Positions 53,701 through 63,267 are shown, counted from the first letter of the stretch. The stretch: 64,000 nt of DNA from Chitinophaga sancti (GCF_034424315.1 NZ_CP139972.1:868001-932000), one strand, 5' to 3'. Notes: generated by a model not told the origin, from the sequence alone. Numbers and translations: made by a program.

Positions 53701-55132
53701 TGCTACCAAGTCCAAACTACGTGCGGTATTAATGACGGCACTGGTACCCTCACTGGGCTTTATTCCCATGGCCATCAGTACCGGCGCCGGTGCAGAAGTA
53801 CAGAAACCACTGGCCACCGTGGTAATTGGTGGTTTGATCGTATCTACTATGTTGACACTTTTTGTATTACCCGTATTATATATCCTTTTTGAGAAAGGAT
53901 TCCGCTTCTATAAGAAAGGGGCTGCGGTCGCTATTTTGTTATTACTCGGTGCTGGTTTGCATGCGCAGGACAAAATAAACCTGCAGCAATCCCTGGATAT
54001 GGCGGTGAAAAATAACCTGCGTATTAAAGCTGCAAAATCAGGCGAGGACTATTATGCCATGCTGCGCAAAAGTAGTTTTAACCCTGATAAAATGCAGATC
54101 GGCGCAGAGTACGGCCATATTAATAGTAAGGCAAATGACAACAGGTTCACTATCTCCCAGGGAATTGAGTTCCCCACGGTGTATAAGCGGCAGCGTGACC
54201 TGGGAACAGCGTATTGGCAGATTAGCCAGGCCCATACCCGGAATGCGGAGAATGAACTGAAAGCAAGGGTGAAGTCTACATTCTATTTGTTGCTGGCCCT
54301 GCAGGAAAAGAAACGCCTGCTGGTAGAAGCTGATAGTATCTATGCTGCCTTTGTAACGAAAGCTACCCTTCGCCTGAAAACAGGTGATACCGATGCGCTG
54401 GAAAAAGCCACTGCCGAAAACCAGCGTTTACAGATAGCTGCACAACTGACTATGCTGAACACGGATTATGCGGCAGCGCTTCAATTATTTGGTATCTTAT
54501 TGAATAGTAATACACCCCTGGCTCCCGTTGCAGACAGCCTGGTGTATCACCCGGCTACACTGCCGGAAAATTCAGGCAATGCTCCGCTCCTTCAATTACA
54601 ACAGAAGCAACTGGAAGCTACCAGTGCAGCATACAAACTGGAGAAAAGCAAAATGCTGCCTTCACTGAATATCGGTTATGCAAACGGTAGCATTATCGGA
54701 TACCAGAACATAGGCAGCGGGGAACAATTCTATGGAAGTGGTACCCGCTTCTCCGCAGTGAGTGCAGGTGTCGGTATTCCCCTCTTCGGTGGTGCACAGC
54801 GTGCGCGGATCAGGGCCGGTAATATCCTCATTCAGCAACAGCAGCAGGAACTGGCTGCGAGTAAACAACAACTGGATCAGGAACTGAGCAGGGCATTGAA
54901 TAATTACACCCGTTACCAGGAATTGTTACAAACTTACAAGACGGTACAATTACCCAATGCCGGCATCCTCATCGAAGGAGCTAATAAACGGCTCAACAGC
55001 GGCGAAACCAGTTACCTGGAATGGACGATTCTGATCAACCAGGCGATTGAAACCCGCAGCAATTACTATAATCTTATCATAGCACTGAACGATGTTGCTT
55101 TTGACATCGAAAAAATCAGCGGAATTAACTAA
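50789..55132 (+). CDS. czcA: Heavy-metal RND pump CzcA fused to an outer-membrane channel domain
   Basis: A 1447-residue fusion. Residues 1 to about 1035 are a full HME-RND pump: 12 membrane helices, porter domains (VTTGLGEIYQYVV, GGAYIEKGPTVLYIRSEG), and the proton-relay/metal motif DFGLIVDGTVIVVEA in helix 4, typical of Czc/Cus pumps. After the last helix comes a hydrophobic stretch AAVAILLLLGAGLHAQ (about 1044-1060, signal-peptide-like). Then follow ~390 residues of TolC/CzcC type (INLQQSLDMAVKNNLRIKAAKSG … GTRFSAVSAGVGIPLFGGAQRARI). The adaptor gene follows 18 nt later. Metal specificity (Cu/Ag, or Co/Zn/Cd) cannot be told from sequence alone. Confidence 0.92.
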   Translation: MLNKIISFSVKNKLIIGLFVIALVGWGTYEVTRLPIDAVPDITDNQVQVITVSPALGAPDVERLITFPIEQSCSNIPGLKQLRSFSRFGLSLVTVVFNDETDIYWARQQIAERLAQVQDAIPNGIGKPEMAPVTTGLGEIYQYVVRPKKGYEGKYTAMDLRTLQDWTVRRLLLGTPGVADVSSFGGVLKQYEIAVRPEQLKAYGITIAEVFDALEKNNQNTGGAYIEKGPTVLYIRSEGLTGSLADIEKIVVKNLNNGVPLLIRDVAEVHLGAATRYGAMCFNQDGEVAGAVVMMLKGENSSAVIKRVKAKVAEIQKALPEGVVIEPFLDRTKMVNNAIQTVEQNLMEGALIVVFVLVFFLGNFRAGLIVSSVIPLSMLFAIILMNKFGVGGNLMSLGAIDFGLIVDGTVIVVEAILHRFSHSKHFRNTGLITQEQMDKEVNTSTGLMIRSAVFSQIIILIVYFPILSLQGIEGKMFKPMALTVAFAILGAFLLSITYVPMMSALCLNKKISHKLSLADKMMMRLERLYQPVLSRVMNFPRTIIAGICVLMILAVIVLGQMGGEFIPQLEEGDFAVETRLLTGSNLKTTIKATQQASGILLKQFPEVQKVVTKIGSAEIPTDPMPLEAADMMVILKPKKEWTSAKSFPELSQKMTEALSVVPGISVGFQFPVQMRFNELMTGARQDVVCKIFGEDLDSLAFYANKLGDVIRTVKGAVNLYVESVTGMPQIVINYNRDAMARYGLNVSDINRVVNTAFAGQSAGVVYEGEKRFDMVVRLAGEARQNISDVENLLVPAANGIQIPLYQVAEIKEIEGPNQIQRENTRRRIIVGFNVNGRDVQTIVQELQQKVAAQVKLPLGYSIVYGGAFDNLTGAKQRLSIVVPIALLLIFLLLYFAFSSIKQGLLIYSAIPLSAIGGIFAMGLRGMPFSISAGVGFIALFGVAVLNGILLVNEFNRLKKDGWHDVRRIVIHATKSKLRAVLMTALVPSLGFIPMAISTGAGAEVQKPLATVVIGGLIVSTMLTLFVLPVLYILFEKGFRFYKKGAAVAILLLLGAGLHAQDKINLQQSLDMAVKNNLRIKAAKSGEDYYAMLRKSSFNPDKMQIGAEYGHINSKANDNRFTISQGIEFPTVYKRQRDLGTAYWQISQAHTRNAENELKARVKSTFYLLLALQEKKRLLVEADSIYAAFVTKATLRLKTGDTDALEKATAENQRLQIAAQLTMLNTDYAAALQLFGILLNSNTPLAPVADSLVYHPATLPENSGNAPLLQLQQKQLEATSAAYKLEKSKMLPSLNIGYANGSIIGYQNIGSGEQFYGSGTRFSAVSAGVGIPLFGGAQRARIRAGNILIQQQQQELAASKQQLDQELSRALNNYTRYQELLQTYKTVQLPNAGILIEGANKRLNSGETSYLEWTILINQAIETRSNYYNLIIALNDVAFDIEKISGIN

Positions 55133-55150
55133 CTCATTTAAATACTCATC

Positions 55151-56287
55151 ATGCGGGATATATTAAACGTTCTTGCAGGTTCACTGATCATCATGACCGG
55201 CTGTCATTCTTCAGCTGACAATAAAGAAGTCACCAAAGCACAGCCGGCAGACAGCAGCAGTAATACTGTGCAACTCAATGCCATGCAGGTGAAAAATGCA
55301 GGGGTCGAAACAGGCAAACCTGAACTGAAACAGATGCACAGCTCTCTGAAAGTAAGCGGTGTTATTGACGTACCTCCACAGAACCTCTACTCCATCAGCA
55401 TCCCACTAGGCGGCTATTTAAAGCGTATGAACCTGCTGCCGGGTATGCAGGTCAGCAAAGGCCAGGTACTGGCCGTACTGGAAGACCCCCAGTATGTGCA
55501 ATTGCAGGAAGACTACCTCGTAGCACAGAGCAAACTGAGCTACCTTGAGGCAGATTTTAATCGCCAGCAGGAACTGAATCAGTCCAAAGCAAACAGTGAT
55601 AAAGTACTACAACAGGTAAAGAGTGATTTCGAAAGCCAGAAGGTGATCGTACGTGCACTCTCTGAAAAACTGCACCTGATCAATATTAACCCGGCCACCC
55701 TGAAGTCCGCAAACATCAGTCGCCAGGTTAGTATCCTGGCACCGATCAGCGGGTATGTGAGCAAGGTGAATGTAAATACAGGCAAATACGTAGCGCCTAC
55801 AGATGTGTTGTTCGAACTGCTGGATCCGGCAGACCTGCACCTCAGCCTGACAGTATTTGAAAAAGACCTGTCGCAGATCAGCCCTGGTCAGACTGTGATT
55901 GCCTGGACAAATAACAGCAGCGAAAAATACCAGGCAGAGGTACATTTCATCACACAGGGTGTAGATGAATCCCATGCAGCTGAAGTACACTGTCATCTGA
56001 AAAAGTACGATAAGCGACTGGTGCCGGGAATGTTTATGAATGCTGAAATTGCGTTGAACAATGCAATGGTAAAAGCCTTACCGGATAATGCAATAGTGAA
56101 GTGGCAGGGAAAGAACTATGTGTTTAAAGTGGATAGAGGGAATACCTTTGCCATGTTGCCTGTTGAAACTGGCGCGCATACAGATGGTTTTACGGAGATC
56201 AGGACCAATTTGCCTGAAGGGGAATATGTGATCAATAATGCGTATCCGGTGTTGATGAAGATGAAGAATAGTGGGGATGAAGAATAG
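55151..56287 (+). CDS. czcB: Periplasmic adaptor (CzcB-like membrane fusion lipoprotein)
   Basis: A 378-residue membrane-fusion protein with a lipoprotein signal (SLIIMTGC, then HSSADNK). The order is beta-barrel/lipoyl half (SISIPLGGYLKRMNLLPGMQVSKGQVLAVLEDPQYVQLQEDYL), an alpha-hairpin coiled coil (about 115-185), the second lipoyl half (ISRQVSILAPISGYVSKVNVNTGKYVAPTDVLFELL), then the beta-barrel and membrane-proximal domains. It links the inner-membrane pump to the channel domain of the fused CzcA. It is the last gene of the operon. Confidence 0.92.
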   Translation: MRDILNVLAGSLIIMTGCHSSADNKEVTKAQPADSSSNTVQLNAMQVKNAGVETGKPELKQMHSSLKVSGVIDVPPQNLYSISIPLGGYLKRMNLLPGMQVSKGQVLAVLEDPQYVQLQEDYLVAQSKLSYLEADFNRQQELNQSKANSDKVLQQVKSDFESQKVIVRALSEKLHLININPATLKSANISRQVSILAPISGYVSKVNVNTGKYVAPTDVLFELLDPADLHLSLTVFEKDLSQISPGQTVIAWTNNSSEKYQAEVHFITQGVDESHAAEVHCHLKKYDKRLVPGMFMNAEIALNNAMVKALPDNAIVKWQGKNYVFKVDRGNTFAMLPVETGAHTDGFTEIRTNLPEGEYVINNAYPVLMKMKNSGDEE

Positions 56288-56333
56288 TTCTCTTGATGAA
56301 GATGAAGAATAGCGGGAACGAAGACTAATTCTT
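56252..56333. repeat. 41-bp tandem duplication across the czcB stop codon
   Basis: TTGATGAAGATGAAGAATAG starts at 56252 and again at 56293. The following 20 bp are alike but diverged. The first copy carries the czcB stop; the second is untranslated. The period is not a multiple of three. Confidence 0.75.
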
Positions 56334-56336
56334 AAA

Positions 56337-56372
56337 GAGGCTGTATCACAAGTCCGATACAGCCTCTTTTTT
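56337..56372 (+). terminator. Intrinsic terminator of the metal efflux operon
   Basis: GAGGCTGTATC (56337-56347) pairs with GATACAGCCTC (56356-56366), followed by six T. It lies about 50 nt after the czcB stop. Confidence 0.9.
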
Positions 56373-56500
56373 CTGAAAAAGGTTTTCATTACCGTTGGTG
56401 AATTCCCTCTTTCATGATTGTTTTTATTCTTATCCCTGATGGAGTCGAATACCTGTTTAAGCAATTCTCAACCGTTATTTATGAGCCAACCTCATTAAAA

Positions 56501-57664
56501 TCAAATTTTGTTATGCGCTATTATTGTATTGATGGTCGCAACAGTTACTGCAGACCGTAATCCATCTTCCGGCGTATTCACCACATAATCCAGTAATCTG
56601 TCAATAGTGCTCGTCGCCACATGCATCCTGGTATCAGAGGAGCCATAATAAATAAACACCTCCCCATTCTCATCTGCAATCCATCCATTACTAAACACTA
56701 CATTCGAAACATCCCCAACGCGCTCCTCTCCTTCCGGTGCCAGGAAATACCCCGCTGGTTTATGAATCACCTTTGTAAGATCCTGCAGATCCGTCATAAA
56801 CAAATACAATACATATCGCAGGCCGGCCGCTGTATTTCTTACCCCATGCGCGAGATGCAGCCATCCAAGTTTCGTCTTTATGGGCGCTGGCCCCAATCCG
56901 TTCTTACTTTCAGAAATAGTGTGGTACACCCTCGGATCGATGACAAGTTCTTCTTTGATCACAGCCTGTTCCATACTAGCCGCCAATCCGAATCCAATGC
57001 CACCGCCGGAACCAGTATTGATAAACCCATCCTGGGGTCTTGTATAGAAAGCATATTGCCCGTTTACAAATTCGGGATGCAGTACTACATTGCGCTGCTG
57101 TGGGGATGGTGTAATTAAATCAGGCAGGCGCTCCCAGTTACGCAGATCTCTGGTCCGTACAATCCCGCACTGGGCCACCGCTGCTGACTGGTCGGCAGGC
57201 GGTGCTGCAGGGTCTTTCCGTTCTGTACAGAACAATCCATAGATCCAGCCATCTTCATGCTGTACCATCCTGATATCATATACATTCGTATCCGGATCTG
57301 CCGTTTCCGGCATCGTCACCGGCTCATCCCAGAAACTGAAACGATCCGTTCCGTTCGGACTTTCAGCCACTGCAAAGAACGACTTCCTGTCTACGGATTC
57401 CACCCTTGCCACCAGCAGGTATTTATCTTCAAATTTGATTGCTCCTGCATTAAACACCCCATTGATCCCATATCGTTCCATGAGATAAGGATTCGTTTCT
57501 TTCCGCAGGTCATAGCGCCAGCATATTGGCGTATGCGCTGCCGTTAGTACAGGGTGTGCATACCTGTCATACACGCCATTGCCCAGTGGTAACCGGCTGT
57601 TAGGCCGGCTAAGCAATACCTCGGATGATTGCTGCAATGCTGCCAGCCGCTGTTCAAAATTCAT
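56501..57664 (-). CDS. GH130 beta-mannoside phosphorylase (mannosylglucose phosphorylase type)
   Basis: A 387-residue five-bladed beta-propeller enzyme. Marks of GH130 subfamily 1 are [24 protein letters not shown] near the N-terminus, [22 protein letters not shown], the catalytic Asp region [29 protein letters not shown], and [24 protein letters not shown]. No signal peptide, so cytoplasmic. It phosphorolyses beta-1,4-mannosyl-glucose (or mannobiose) to mannose-1-phosphate. The 4-O-mannosylglucose substrate would require a mannobiose 2-epimerase, which is not in the window. It ends the mannan operon, 27 bp after the symporter gene. Confidence 0.87.
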   Translation of the reverse strand: MNFEQRLAALQQSSEVLLSRPNSRLPLGNGVYDRYAHPVLTAAHTPICWRYDLRKETNPYLMERYGINGVFNAGAIKFEDKYLLVARVESVDRKSFFAVAESPNGTDRFSFWDEPVTMPETADPDTNVYDIRMVQHEDGWIYGLFCTERKDPAAPPADQSAAVAQCGIVRTRDLRNWERLPDLITPSPQQRNVVLHPEFVNGQYAFYTRPQDGFINTGSGGGIGFGLAASMEQAVIKEELVIDPRVYHTISESKNGLGPAPIKTKLGWLHLAHGVRNTAAGLRYVLYLFMTDLQDLTKVIHKPAGYFLAPEGEERVGDVSNVVFSNGWIADENGEVFIYYGSSDTRMHVATSTIDRLLDYVVNTPEDGLRSAVTVATINTIIAHNKI

Positions 57665-57691
57665 AGTCGTTCATTTTTATTGATTTCACGT

Positions 57692-59515
57692 TTAATTTTC
57701 CAGTTTGTTCCACCAGGTGCGTTTTAAAATAAATGCAATCACCACAAGGATGCATACCGTTACCAGCAGTGGCCATTGACACCAGAGCACCACGTACATC
57801 GGCAGAATGGTCAGGCAGCATTGGGCAATGATGCCCAGTACCACGTTGAACATATCCAGTCCAAAGCGGCGGTTGGCCTGGAAGCCCGGATCTTCTGCTA
57901 TCACCAGTGCATGTACCGGTGCCCAAAAGCCCCATGGCTTCACCGTGCGGTAAAATGTTTTCAAGGTATCCATCGCTGTAGGTGGTGCCGCATAAGTGCC
58001 TGCCACACAGCCTACCAGCGAAATGAGAAATAATAATGGCCAGTTGTATAAGGGTAAACCCTTAAAAATGAAGGGGAAGATCAATGCCGCAGCAATACCG
58101 CAAATCATGCCCCAGAAGAAGCCGCTGGCATTGAAACGCCACCAGTACCATTTGAGCATATTAGCGGCAATATAGCCCCCGTAAAGTGCGCCTACGATCC
58201 ATTGCAGGATGCTGTTCACATCCTTTGCAAAGAAGCCGAGTACAATACTGACAGCTACCGTCAATACCCCTACGGTATAGTTCATAGAAATGATCTTTTT
58301 ATTCGATGCCCCCGGGTTCACATACTTCAGGTAAATGTCATTCACGATATATGCCTGTGCGGCATTCAGCGTGCCGCTAAATGTGCCCATAAACGCCCCC
58401 AGCAAGCCTGTCAGCACAATTCCCAGGATGCCCGCCGGCAGAAATGCATTGATGGCTGCCGGTAAGATCCTTTCGAAATCCGTACCCCCCGCACCTTTGA
58501 CGTCCAGCTGATGGTAGTACAACAAGGCCAGCACCGTTAAACCAATGATCATGGAATACCGTACCGGCAGGAGGATCAGCGATACAAAGCCTGTCATTTT
58601 ACTCGCTTCTTTCGGAGAGCGGCTGCTCAATACCTTTTGCATGTCGTAGTTGGGTGCCGGCCCGGCCAGACTGGCAAATACACCTTTGAACAGCATCATC
58701 ATAAAGAACAATCCGAAAAGCCCATACCCATCATCCGCGATTTTTTTATTCGCATCAGCAATCAGCGCTGACCAGTCCAGGTCCAGTTTCCATCCAAAGA
58801 AAGGATTGGCCCAGCCGTCAGGCACCGGTAGTGACTTGCCATGCAGGTGCACCATCGCAATGCCGGCGATTGCAAAACAACCCACCGTCATAATGATGTA
58901 CTTGATCATATCACTCAGTACAATGCTGTGCATGCCCCCCAGGATGGAATAGAACATAGCAAACAGGGTAAAGATGATACCATATACATGTGGTACATAC
59001 GCAGGCGACACATAGAACGGGATGTAGGGCTGTACCAGGTGCCAGGGTACAAATATTTCGATGAACTTACCCAGGCCTACAAAGCCATACGCCAAAAAGC
59101 CCAGGCAACCTAATAAGGCAAAAGCCACCACTACATTGTGTGAGGACTTCACGCCCCTGCCACTCAGCCCAAAGCGGGTGGCAAGCCATTCGGCGCCGGT
59201 GTTGGCATTGGAGCGGCGCAGCCATTTGGACAGGTACATCATATTGAATACCTGGTTAAATACCGGCCATAACCAGGGGATCCAGATGCTCTTCATACCG
59301 TACACAAAACAAAGCGCTACCATCCACATGGTACCACTGATGTCGAACATATCAGAGGCATCTGAGAGGCCTAATAAATACCATGGCAGCTGCTTGCCGC
59401 CCATGAGGTAACTCTCTTTGTTCTGCCGGGCTTTCTTACGGAGGAACCAGCCAATCATTACCATACCTATGAGATATAGCACAATGATGGCGGCATCGAA
59501 TAGTGTTAGTCGCAT
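57692..59515 (-). CDS. Sodium:solute symporter (SSS family), oligosaccharide importer
   Basis: A 607-residue protein with about 14 membrane helices. It begins with the SSS start LFDAAIIVLYLIGMVMIGWFLRKKARQNKESYLMGGKQLPWYLLGLSDASDMFDISG. LGGMHSIVLSDMIKYIIM matches the core family motif. The location between GH26 and GH130, 1 nt after the GH26 stop, indicates uptake of mannobiose or short manno-oligosaccharides across the inner membrane with Na+. Confidence 0.9.
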   Translation of the reverse strand: MRLTLFDAAIIVLYLIGMVMIGWFLRKKARQNKESYLMGGKQLPWYLLGLSDASDMFDISGTMWMVALCFVYGMKSIWIPWLWPVFNQVFNMMYLSKWLRRSNANTGAEWLATRFGLSGRGVKSSHNVVVAFALLGCLGFLAYGFVGLGKFIEIFVPWHLVQPYIPFYVSPAYVPHVYGIIFTLFAMFYSILGGMHSIVLSDMIKYIIMTVGCFAIAGIAMVHLHGKSLPVPDGWANPFFGWKLDLDWSALIADANKKIADDGYGLFGLFFMMMLFKGVFASLAGPAPNYDMQKVLSSRSPKEASKMTGFVSLILLPVRYSMIIGLTVLALLYYHQLDVKGAGGTDFERILPAAINAFLPAGILGIVLTGLLGAFMGTFSGTLNAAQAYIVNDIYLKYVNPGASNKKIISMNYTVGVLTVAVSIVLGFFAKDVNSILQWIVGALYGGYIAANMLKWYWWRFNASGFFWGMICGIAAALIFPFIFKGLPLYNWPLLFLISLVGCVAGTYAAPPTAMDTLKTFYRTVKPWGFWAPVHALVIAEDPGFQANRRFGLDMFNVVLGIIAQCCLTILPMYVVLWCQWPLLVTVCILVVIAFILKRTWWNKLEN

Positions 59516-59516
59516 A

Positions 59517-60599
59517 TTACTTGTATAATCCTATTGCCGCTGCATCGCGTTCAAACAGCGTTTTATCATTATTATAAAAAGTCCTGAAATCATCTGCAGA
59601 TCCCTGGCCGGGATAAGGCATGTAATAATGCATCTTTTTCATTGATTCATTATACCCATGATTACGCCAGAGTAATACCCAGGCTATTTTGTGAGATCCA
59701 ATAGCGTTTAGCAGGCTTTGCGTCCACCACCTGGCATCAGGTATTGCTTCATAACCTGTCTCTCCAAAAGCCGGGATCTTTCCTTTTTCTGTTGCAATAC
59801 TATCCAGCAATGCCAGCTGCTGCTGTACATTTTTCACATAGCCATCATCATATTGATAACTGTCAAAACTGATTACATCCACCATATCATCGCCCGGGTA
59901 TCTTTCCAGGAAAATCTCCCGCTTTGTTTCTCCTCCTGTATTGTATACATAAAGTAAATTATGCAGGTGCTTTTCCGCTTTCAGGTAGTAAACCGTAAAA
60001 CGCCAGAGCGTGATAAATTCTGCGGGTGTACAGGCACTACGCCCCCACCAGAACCAGTTCCCCGTGAGCTCGTGAAAGGGTCGGAACAGTACAGGAATTC
60101 CGTCCAGTGATTGCAGAAAACCAGCTACCTTATCCAGCCAGGCTTTATACAAAGCATGATTTACACCACCAGGCAGGATACTCGTTACCGTGCCATGCGT
60201 CGTATCCCAGGCCCCCTTTTCTGCACCTAAAGGGCTGCGCGCATGCCAGCTGATCGTGATCACGCCTCCCCGCTGAAAACCTTCTTTGATATACTGCCTC
60301 ATTTTCCTGAATGGAACCCCATCCAGGTTATTCGCACCACCAGACAATTCTATGCCACCAAGGTCCCAGCCATACAATCCCGGGTAATCTCCGCAAACGG
60401 CTTTTACATCACTATTCCCTTCCTTGTATTTCCAGTTCACACCATACGCCAGGTCATCCTGGTGCCCCACCAGGAAACCCTTTCCAGGTAATGCCTGCAA
60501 ATTTTTGTACAGGTTCTTCGTAGCCGTATTCGCCTGTTGATCTGCCTGTGCAAATACAGGCGTACTCAGAAAAAGAAGTATTACACAATATAGTTTCAT
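59517..60599 (-). CDS. GH26 endo-beta-mannanase, secreted
   Basis: A 360-residue enzyme from the ATG at 60599 (MKLYCVILLFLSTPVFAQ, signal peptide); an ATG at 60623 lies inside the preceding gene and is less likely. GH26 signatures are GHQDDLAYGVNW, GYDLGG-like YGWDLGGIEL, the acid/base Glu in LFRPFHELTGNWFWWG and the nucleophile Glu in PAFGETGYE. It cuts beta-1,4-mannan, often releasing mannobiose from chain ends in Bacteroidota. It lies between the IPT surface protein and the symporter. Confidence 0.92.
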   Translation of the reverse strand: MKLYCVILLFLSTPVFAQADQQANTATKNLYKNLQALPGKGFLVGHQDDLAYGVNWKYKEGNSDVKAVCGDYPGLYGWDLGGIELSGGANNLDGVPFRKMRQYIKEGFQRGGVITISWHARSPLGAEKGAWDTTHGTVTSILPGGVNHALYKAWLDKVAGFLQSLDGIPVLFRPFHELTGNWFWWGRSACTPAEFITLWRFTVYYLKAEKHLHNLLYVYNTGGETKREIFLERYPGDDMVDVISFDSYQYDDGYVKNVQQQLALLDSIATEKGKIPAFGETGYEAIPDARWWTQSLLNAIGSHKIAWVLLWRNHGYNESMKKMHYYMPYPGQGSADDFRTFYNNDKTLFERDAAAIGLYK

Positions 60600-60603
60600 A
60601 TGC

Positions 60604-61605
60604 TTAGAATAATCCCAGGTCATCGATATAGATCAAACTATTATTATTACTGAACTCCTGGATCACCAGTGCAGACAGGATATCCGGATTACCCAATGCG
60701 CTGAACGGTACACTGTAATCCGTCCACGCACCCTCAGTTAGGGTCAGCAATGCACTGGTACCAGCTACGCCATTGATGTACAGTTTCACCTGCATTCCTT
60801 TGGTCCCACTGCCTCCATAAATAGATAAGCGGATTCCCTGGTAGCTCTTTACATCTACCCAGGCACCACACTGAAATCCACCATAGCCACCGGTATATTG
60901 TACCTTGATGCTGCCAGTGCCCCTGTGTACCTTTTCTGTACTGCCATAGCTTGCATCCGCAGACCAGGGCCCAAACCACCAGTCAGCATTGGCGGCATCG
61001 TCATAGATGGCATAACTCATCCCGAATGGATTCGCAGATTTCGTAGTACCGCCTGTGGTAGTGGTAATATAGAAATATCCCGGTGTTGTATACGCATCCG
61101 GGATTTTGACCTGGATAGTCGTATCAGTCTTTGACAGGATGTCGGCAGTCAGCGTACCGACCTTCACCTGCTCCAGGTTTTGAAACCAGTTACCGGCGAT
61201 GTTCACAACAGTACCCGCATTGCCTACCGCAGGATTAAAAGCCGTAATGACCGGTGCAGGGATTTCGACCCTGAAGGCGTAATCGGCCTGACCATATTTA
61301 GTGATGACAGTTACCTTGTTCGTAAGACTGTCAGCAATGGCCGCCGGAATCTGTACTGTCACACTGGTATCAGTGGCATACAATGCGGAAGCACTTACCT
61401 CAAGTGTATTAAAGCGCACTGTTTGCGTAGTAGCCAGGTGCATCCCTTTTATCTGCACCCATGCTGACAGTGCACCGGAACTGATGCTGGTGCTCCTGTC
61501 TGTAGTAGTTGTGACGGATGAAATAATGGGTGCTGCAGTATCTCCGGCGTCGTCCTTTTTACAACTACCAAAAAGTACAAGGGCTATAAAGAGTAGTTTT
61601 TTCAT
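60604..61605 (-). CDS. Surface glycan-binding lipoprotein with IPT/TIG domains
   Basis: A 333-residue lipoprotein (lipobox LFGSC followed by KKDD). Two IPT/TIG Ig-like domains follow (PIISSVTTTTDRSTSISSGALSAWVQIKGMHL; PVITAFNPAVGNAGTVVNIAGNWF). The C-terminal ~130 residues resemble a carbohydrate-binding jelly roll (YGSTEKVHRGTGSIKVQYTGGYGGFQCGAWVDVKSYQGIRLSIYGG; last strand SLIYIDDLGLF). Such SGBPs sit beside SusD and hold mannan for the GH26 enzyme. It lies 21 bp after susD. Confidence 0.85.
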   Translation of the reverse strand: MKKLLFIALVLFGSCKKDDAGDTAAPIISSVTTTTDRSTSISSGALSAWVQIKGMHLATTQTVRFNTLEVSASALYATDTSVTVQIPAAIADSLTNKVTVITKYGQADYAFRVEIPAPVITAFNPAVGNAGTVVNIAGNWFQNLEQVKVGTLTADILSKTDTTIQVKIPDAYTTPGYFYITTTTGGTTKSANPFGMSYAIYDDAANADWWFGPWSADASYGSTEKVHRGTGSIKVQYTGGYGGFQCGAWVDVKSYQGIRLSIYGGSGTKGMQVKLYINGVAGTSALLTLTEGAWTDYSVPFSALGNPDILSALVIQEFSNNNSLIYIDDLGLF

Positions 61606-61626
61606 ACGTGAATTTTTAAAGGTGAA

Positions 61627-63255
61627 TCACCATCCGGGATTATTGCTTGTGATGGCTGAATTGGAACTTAACTCGCTGGTTGGGATGGGTAACAGCAGGT
61701 TTTTATTCGTCCTTACTTTAGATATATTATCCTGGCCAAGTGATATTTTATTCATCACCTGCAGGTACACGCCCCAGCGGATCAGGTCATACCTGCGAAT
61801 GTTTTCCAGTGAGAATTCCCGGCCTCTTTCTTCCAGTACAAAACTGCGGAACTCTTCCTGCGTAAGCCCTGTAGGTGCCGTCGTCGCTTTTGATCTTTGT
61901 CTTACCTGGTTCAGGTATTGATAAGCACTGGCATCCGGTCCTCCATTCACTTCGTTCTCTGCTTCTGCATACATGAGCAGCACTTCTGAATAGCGCATCA
62001 CCGGGAAGAAAGCATCGCTGGTAGATACGGCAGGATCTGATACATCGCTGAACTTGTTGACAAATGCCTTATTATCAGTACCGCCATTGTTGTAATAAGA
62101 ATTGCCATTGGCATCTTTGCTGTATTTGGCAGACTCCCAGGATGGATAGTAATAATTTGTACCGGCTGATGTTTTCCTGTAGGCAGTATACTGGTGGGTA
62201 ACGCCATCCACTACACGGGTATCCAGCCCTTCTTCATAGTTCTTATAATGGTTATTGGTCATCCAGACGGCGCCTAATCCAAAATTATAGGAACCGGCTG
62301 TAAAATAAGAATGCAGGTCATTTACAAAGGAAGAACCGGCGAGGGATTGAATCTCCCACAGGTGCTCTTTCCCATTGCGGTTAGCCTTTGTCCAGATAGC
62401 CGCCCAGTTGTCAAAGAGGGAATATTGTCCTGCCTGGATCAGCTCCAGTGCTTTATCTCTTGCCAGGGTATAACAGGCCTTACTGTTTAAACTATCATAG
62501 CCTGCTACCACGTTTTTGGTATAACTATAGTAAGCATTATCCTGCCCGCCCCGTACAGCAATATTGCCGCTCAGTGAGCCGGAACCCATGGTCAGGTATA
62601 CCTTTGCCAGAAATCCCTGCGCTACGCCTTTGTTCACACGGCCGGTCTGACCGGAGCGGGAATCAGTGGCATAAAATAAACTGGCTTCTGCACGTTTCAG
62701 ATCGCTCACAATGGTATCATAGACGGCTTTTACAGAAGAACGGGGAATATTCTGATTGGGATCTGCTGACAGTGAATGCATGCGCAAAGGCACACCGCCA
62801 TATAACTGTACCAGCTGGAAATATGCCCATCCCCTCAGGAACCAGGCCTCGCCCATCACCCTGCTTCTCAGGTCATTGGTAATGGCTGATGAGGCGATGC
62901 CCGGTACTTTCTCCAGCACCGTATTGGCCCTTGAAATCATGAGGTACAAACCAGACCATGGACGGTCAATACCCCAGTAAGTAGAGGGGTTACCGGCACC
63001 CGCATAACCCAGGTACCAGTCGGCGCCGGATACATGGTCATCATCAAGCAGTGTCAGGTTCCAGAATGGCTGGGTATAGAGATCGTAAGTATATAGTTCG
63101 CTGTAGATACCGTTTACGGCAGTCACCGCATCGTCTCCGCTGGTATAAAAATCATCCGGTGAGATGAAGCTGTAAGACGTTTCTTCCAGCTGCTTTTTGC
63201 AGGCGCTGACGAACAGCATACCTACCGCCGCTATTATAAGAATTACTTTTTTCAT
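61627..63255 (-). CDS. SusD/RagB-family glycan-binding lipoprotein
   Basis: A 542-residue SusD homologue with lipobox VSAC (Cys19). The N-terminal region has DFYTSGDDAVTAVNGIYSELY; TPR-like helices carry SRVMGEAWFLRGWAYFQLVQLYGGVPLR; the C-terminal RagB/SusD core has FPVMRYSEVLLMYAEAENEVNG and FVLEERGREFSLENIRRYDLIRWG. It forms the lid of the SusC transporter and binds mannan-derived oligosaccharides. It starts 13 bp after the SusC stop. Confidence 0.95.
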   Translation of the reverse strand: MKKVILIIAAVGMLFVSACKKQLEETSYSFISPDDFYTSGDDAVTAVNGIYSELYTYDLYTQPFWNLTLLDDDHVSGADWYLGYAGAGNPSTYWGIDRPWSGLYLMISRANTVLEKVPGIASSAITNDLRSRVMGEAWFLRGWAYFQLVQLYGGVPLRMHSLSADPNQNIPRSSVKAVYDTIVSDLKRAEASLFYATDSRSGQTGRVNKGVAQGFLAKVYLTMGSGSLSGNIAVRGGQDNAYYSYTKNVVAGYDSLNSKACYTLARDKALELIQAGQYSLFDNWAAIWTKANRNGKEHLWEIQSLAGSSFVNDLHSYFTAGSYNFGLGAVWMTNNHYKNYEEGLDTRVVDGVTHQYTAYRKTSAGTNYYYPSWESAKYSKDANGNSYYNNGGTDNKAFVNKFSDVSDPAVSTSDAFFPVMRYSEVLLMYAEAENEVNGGPDASAYQYLNQVRQRSKATTAPTGLTQEEFRSFVLEERGREFSLENIRRYDLIRWGVYLQVMNKISLGQDNISKVRTNKNLLLPIPTSELSSNSAITSNNPGW

Positions 63256-63267
63256 GATGTGGTCATT

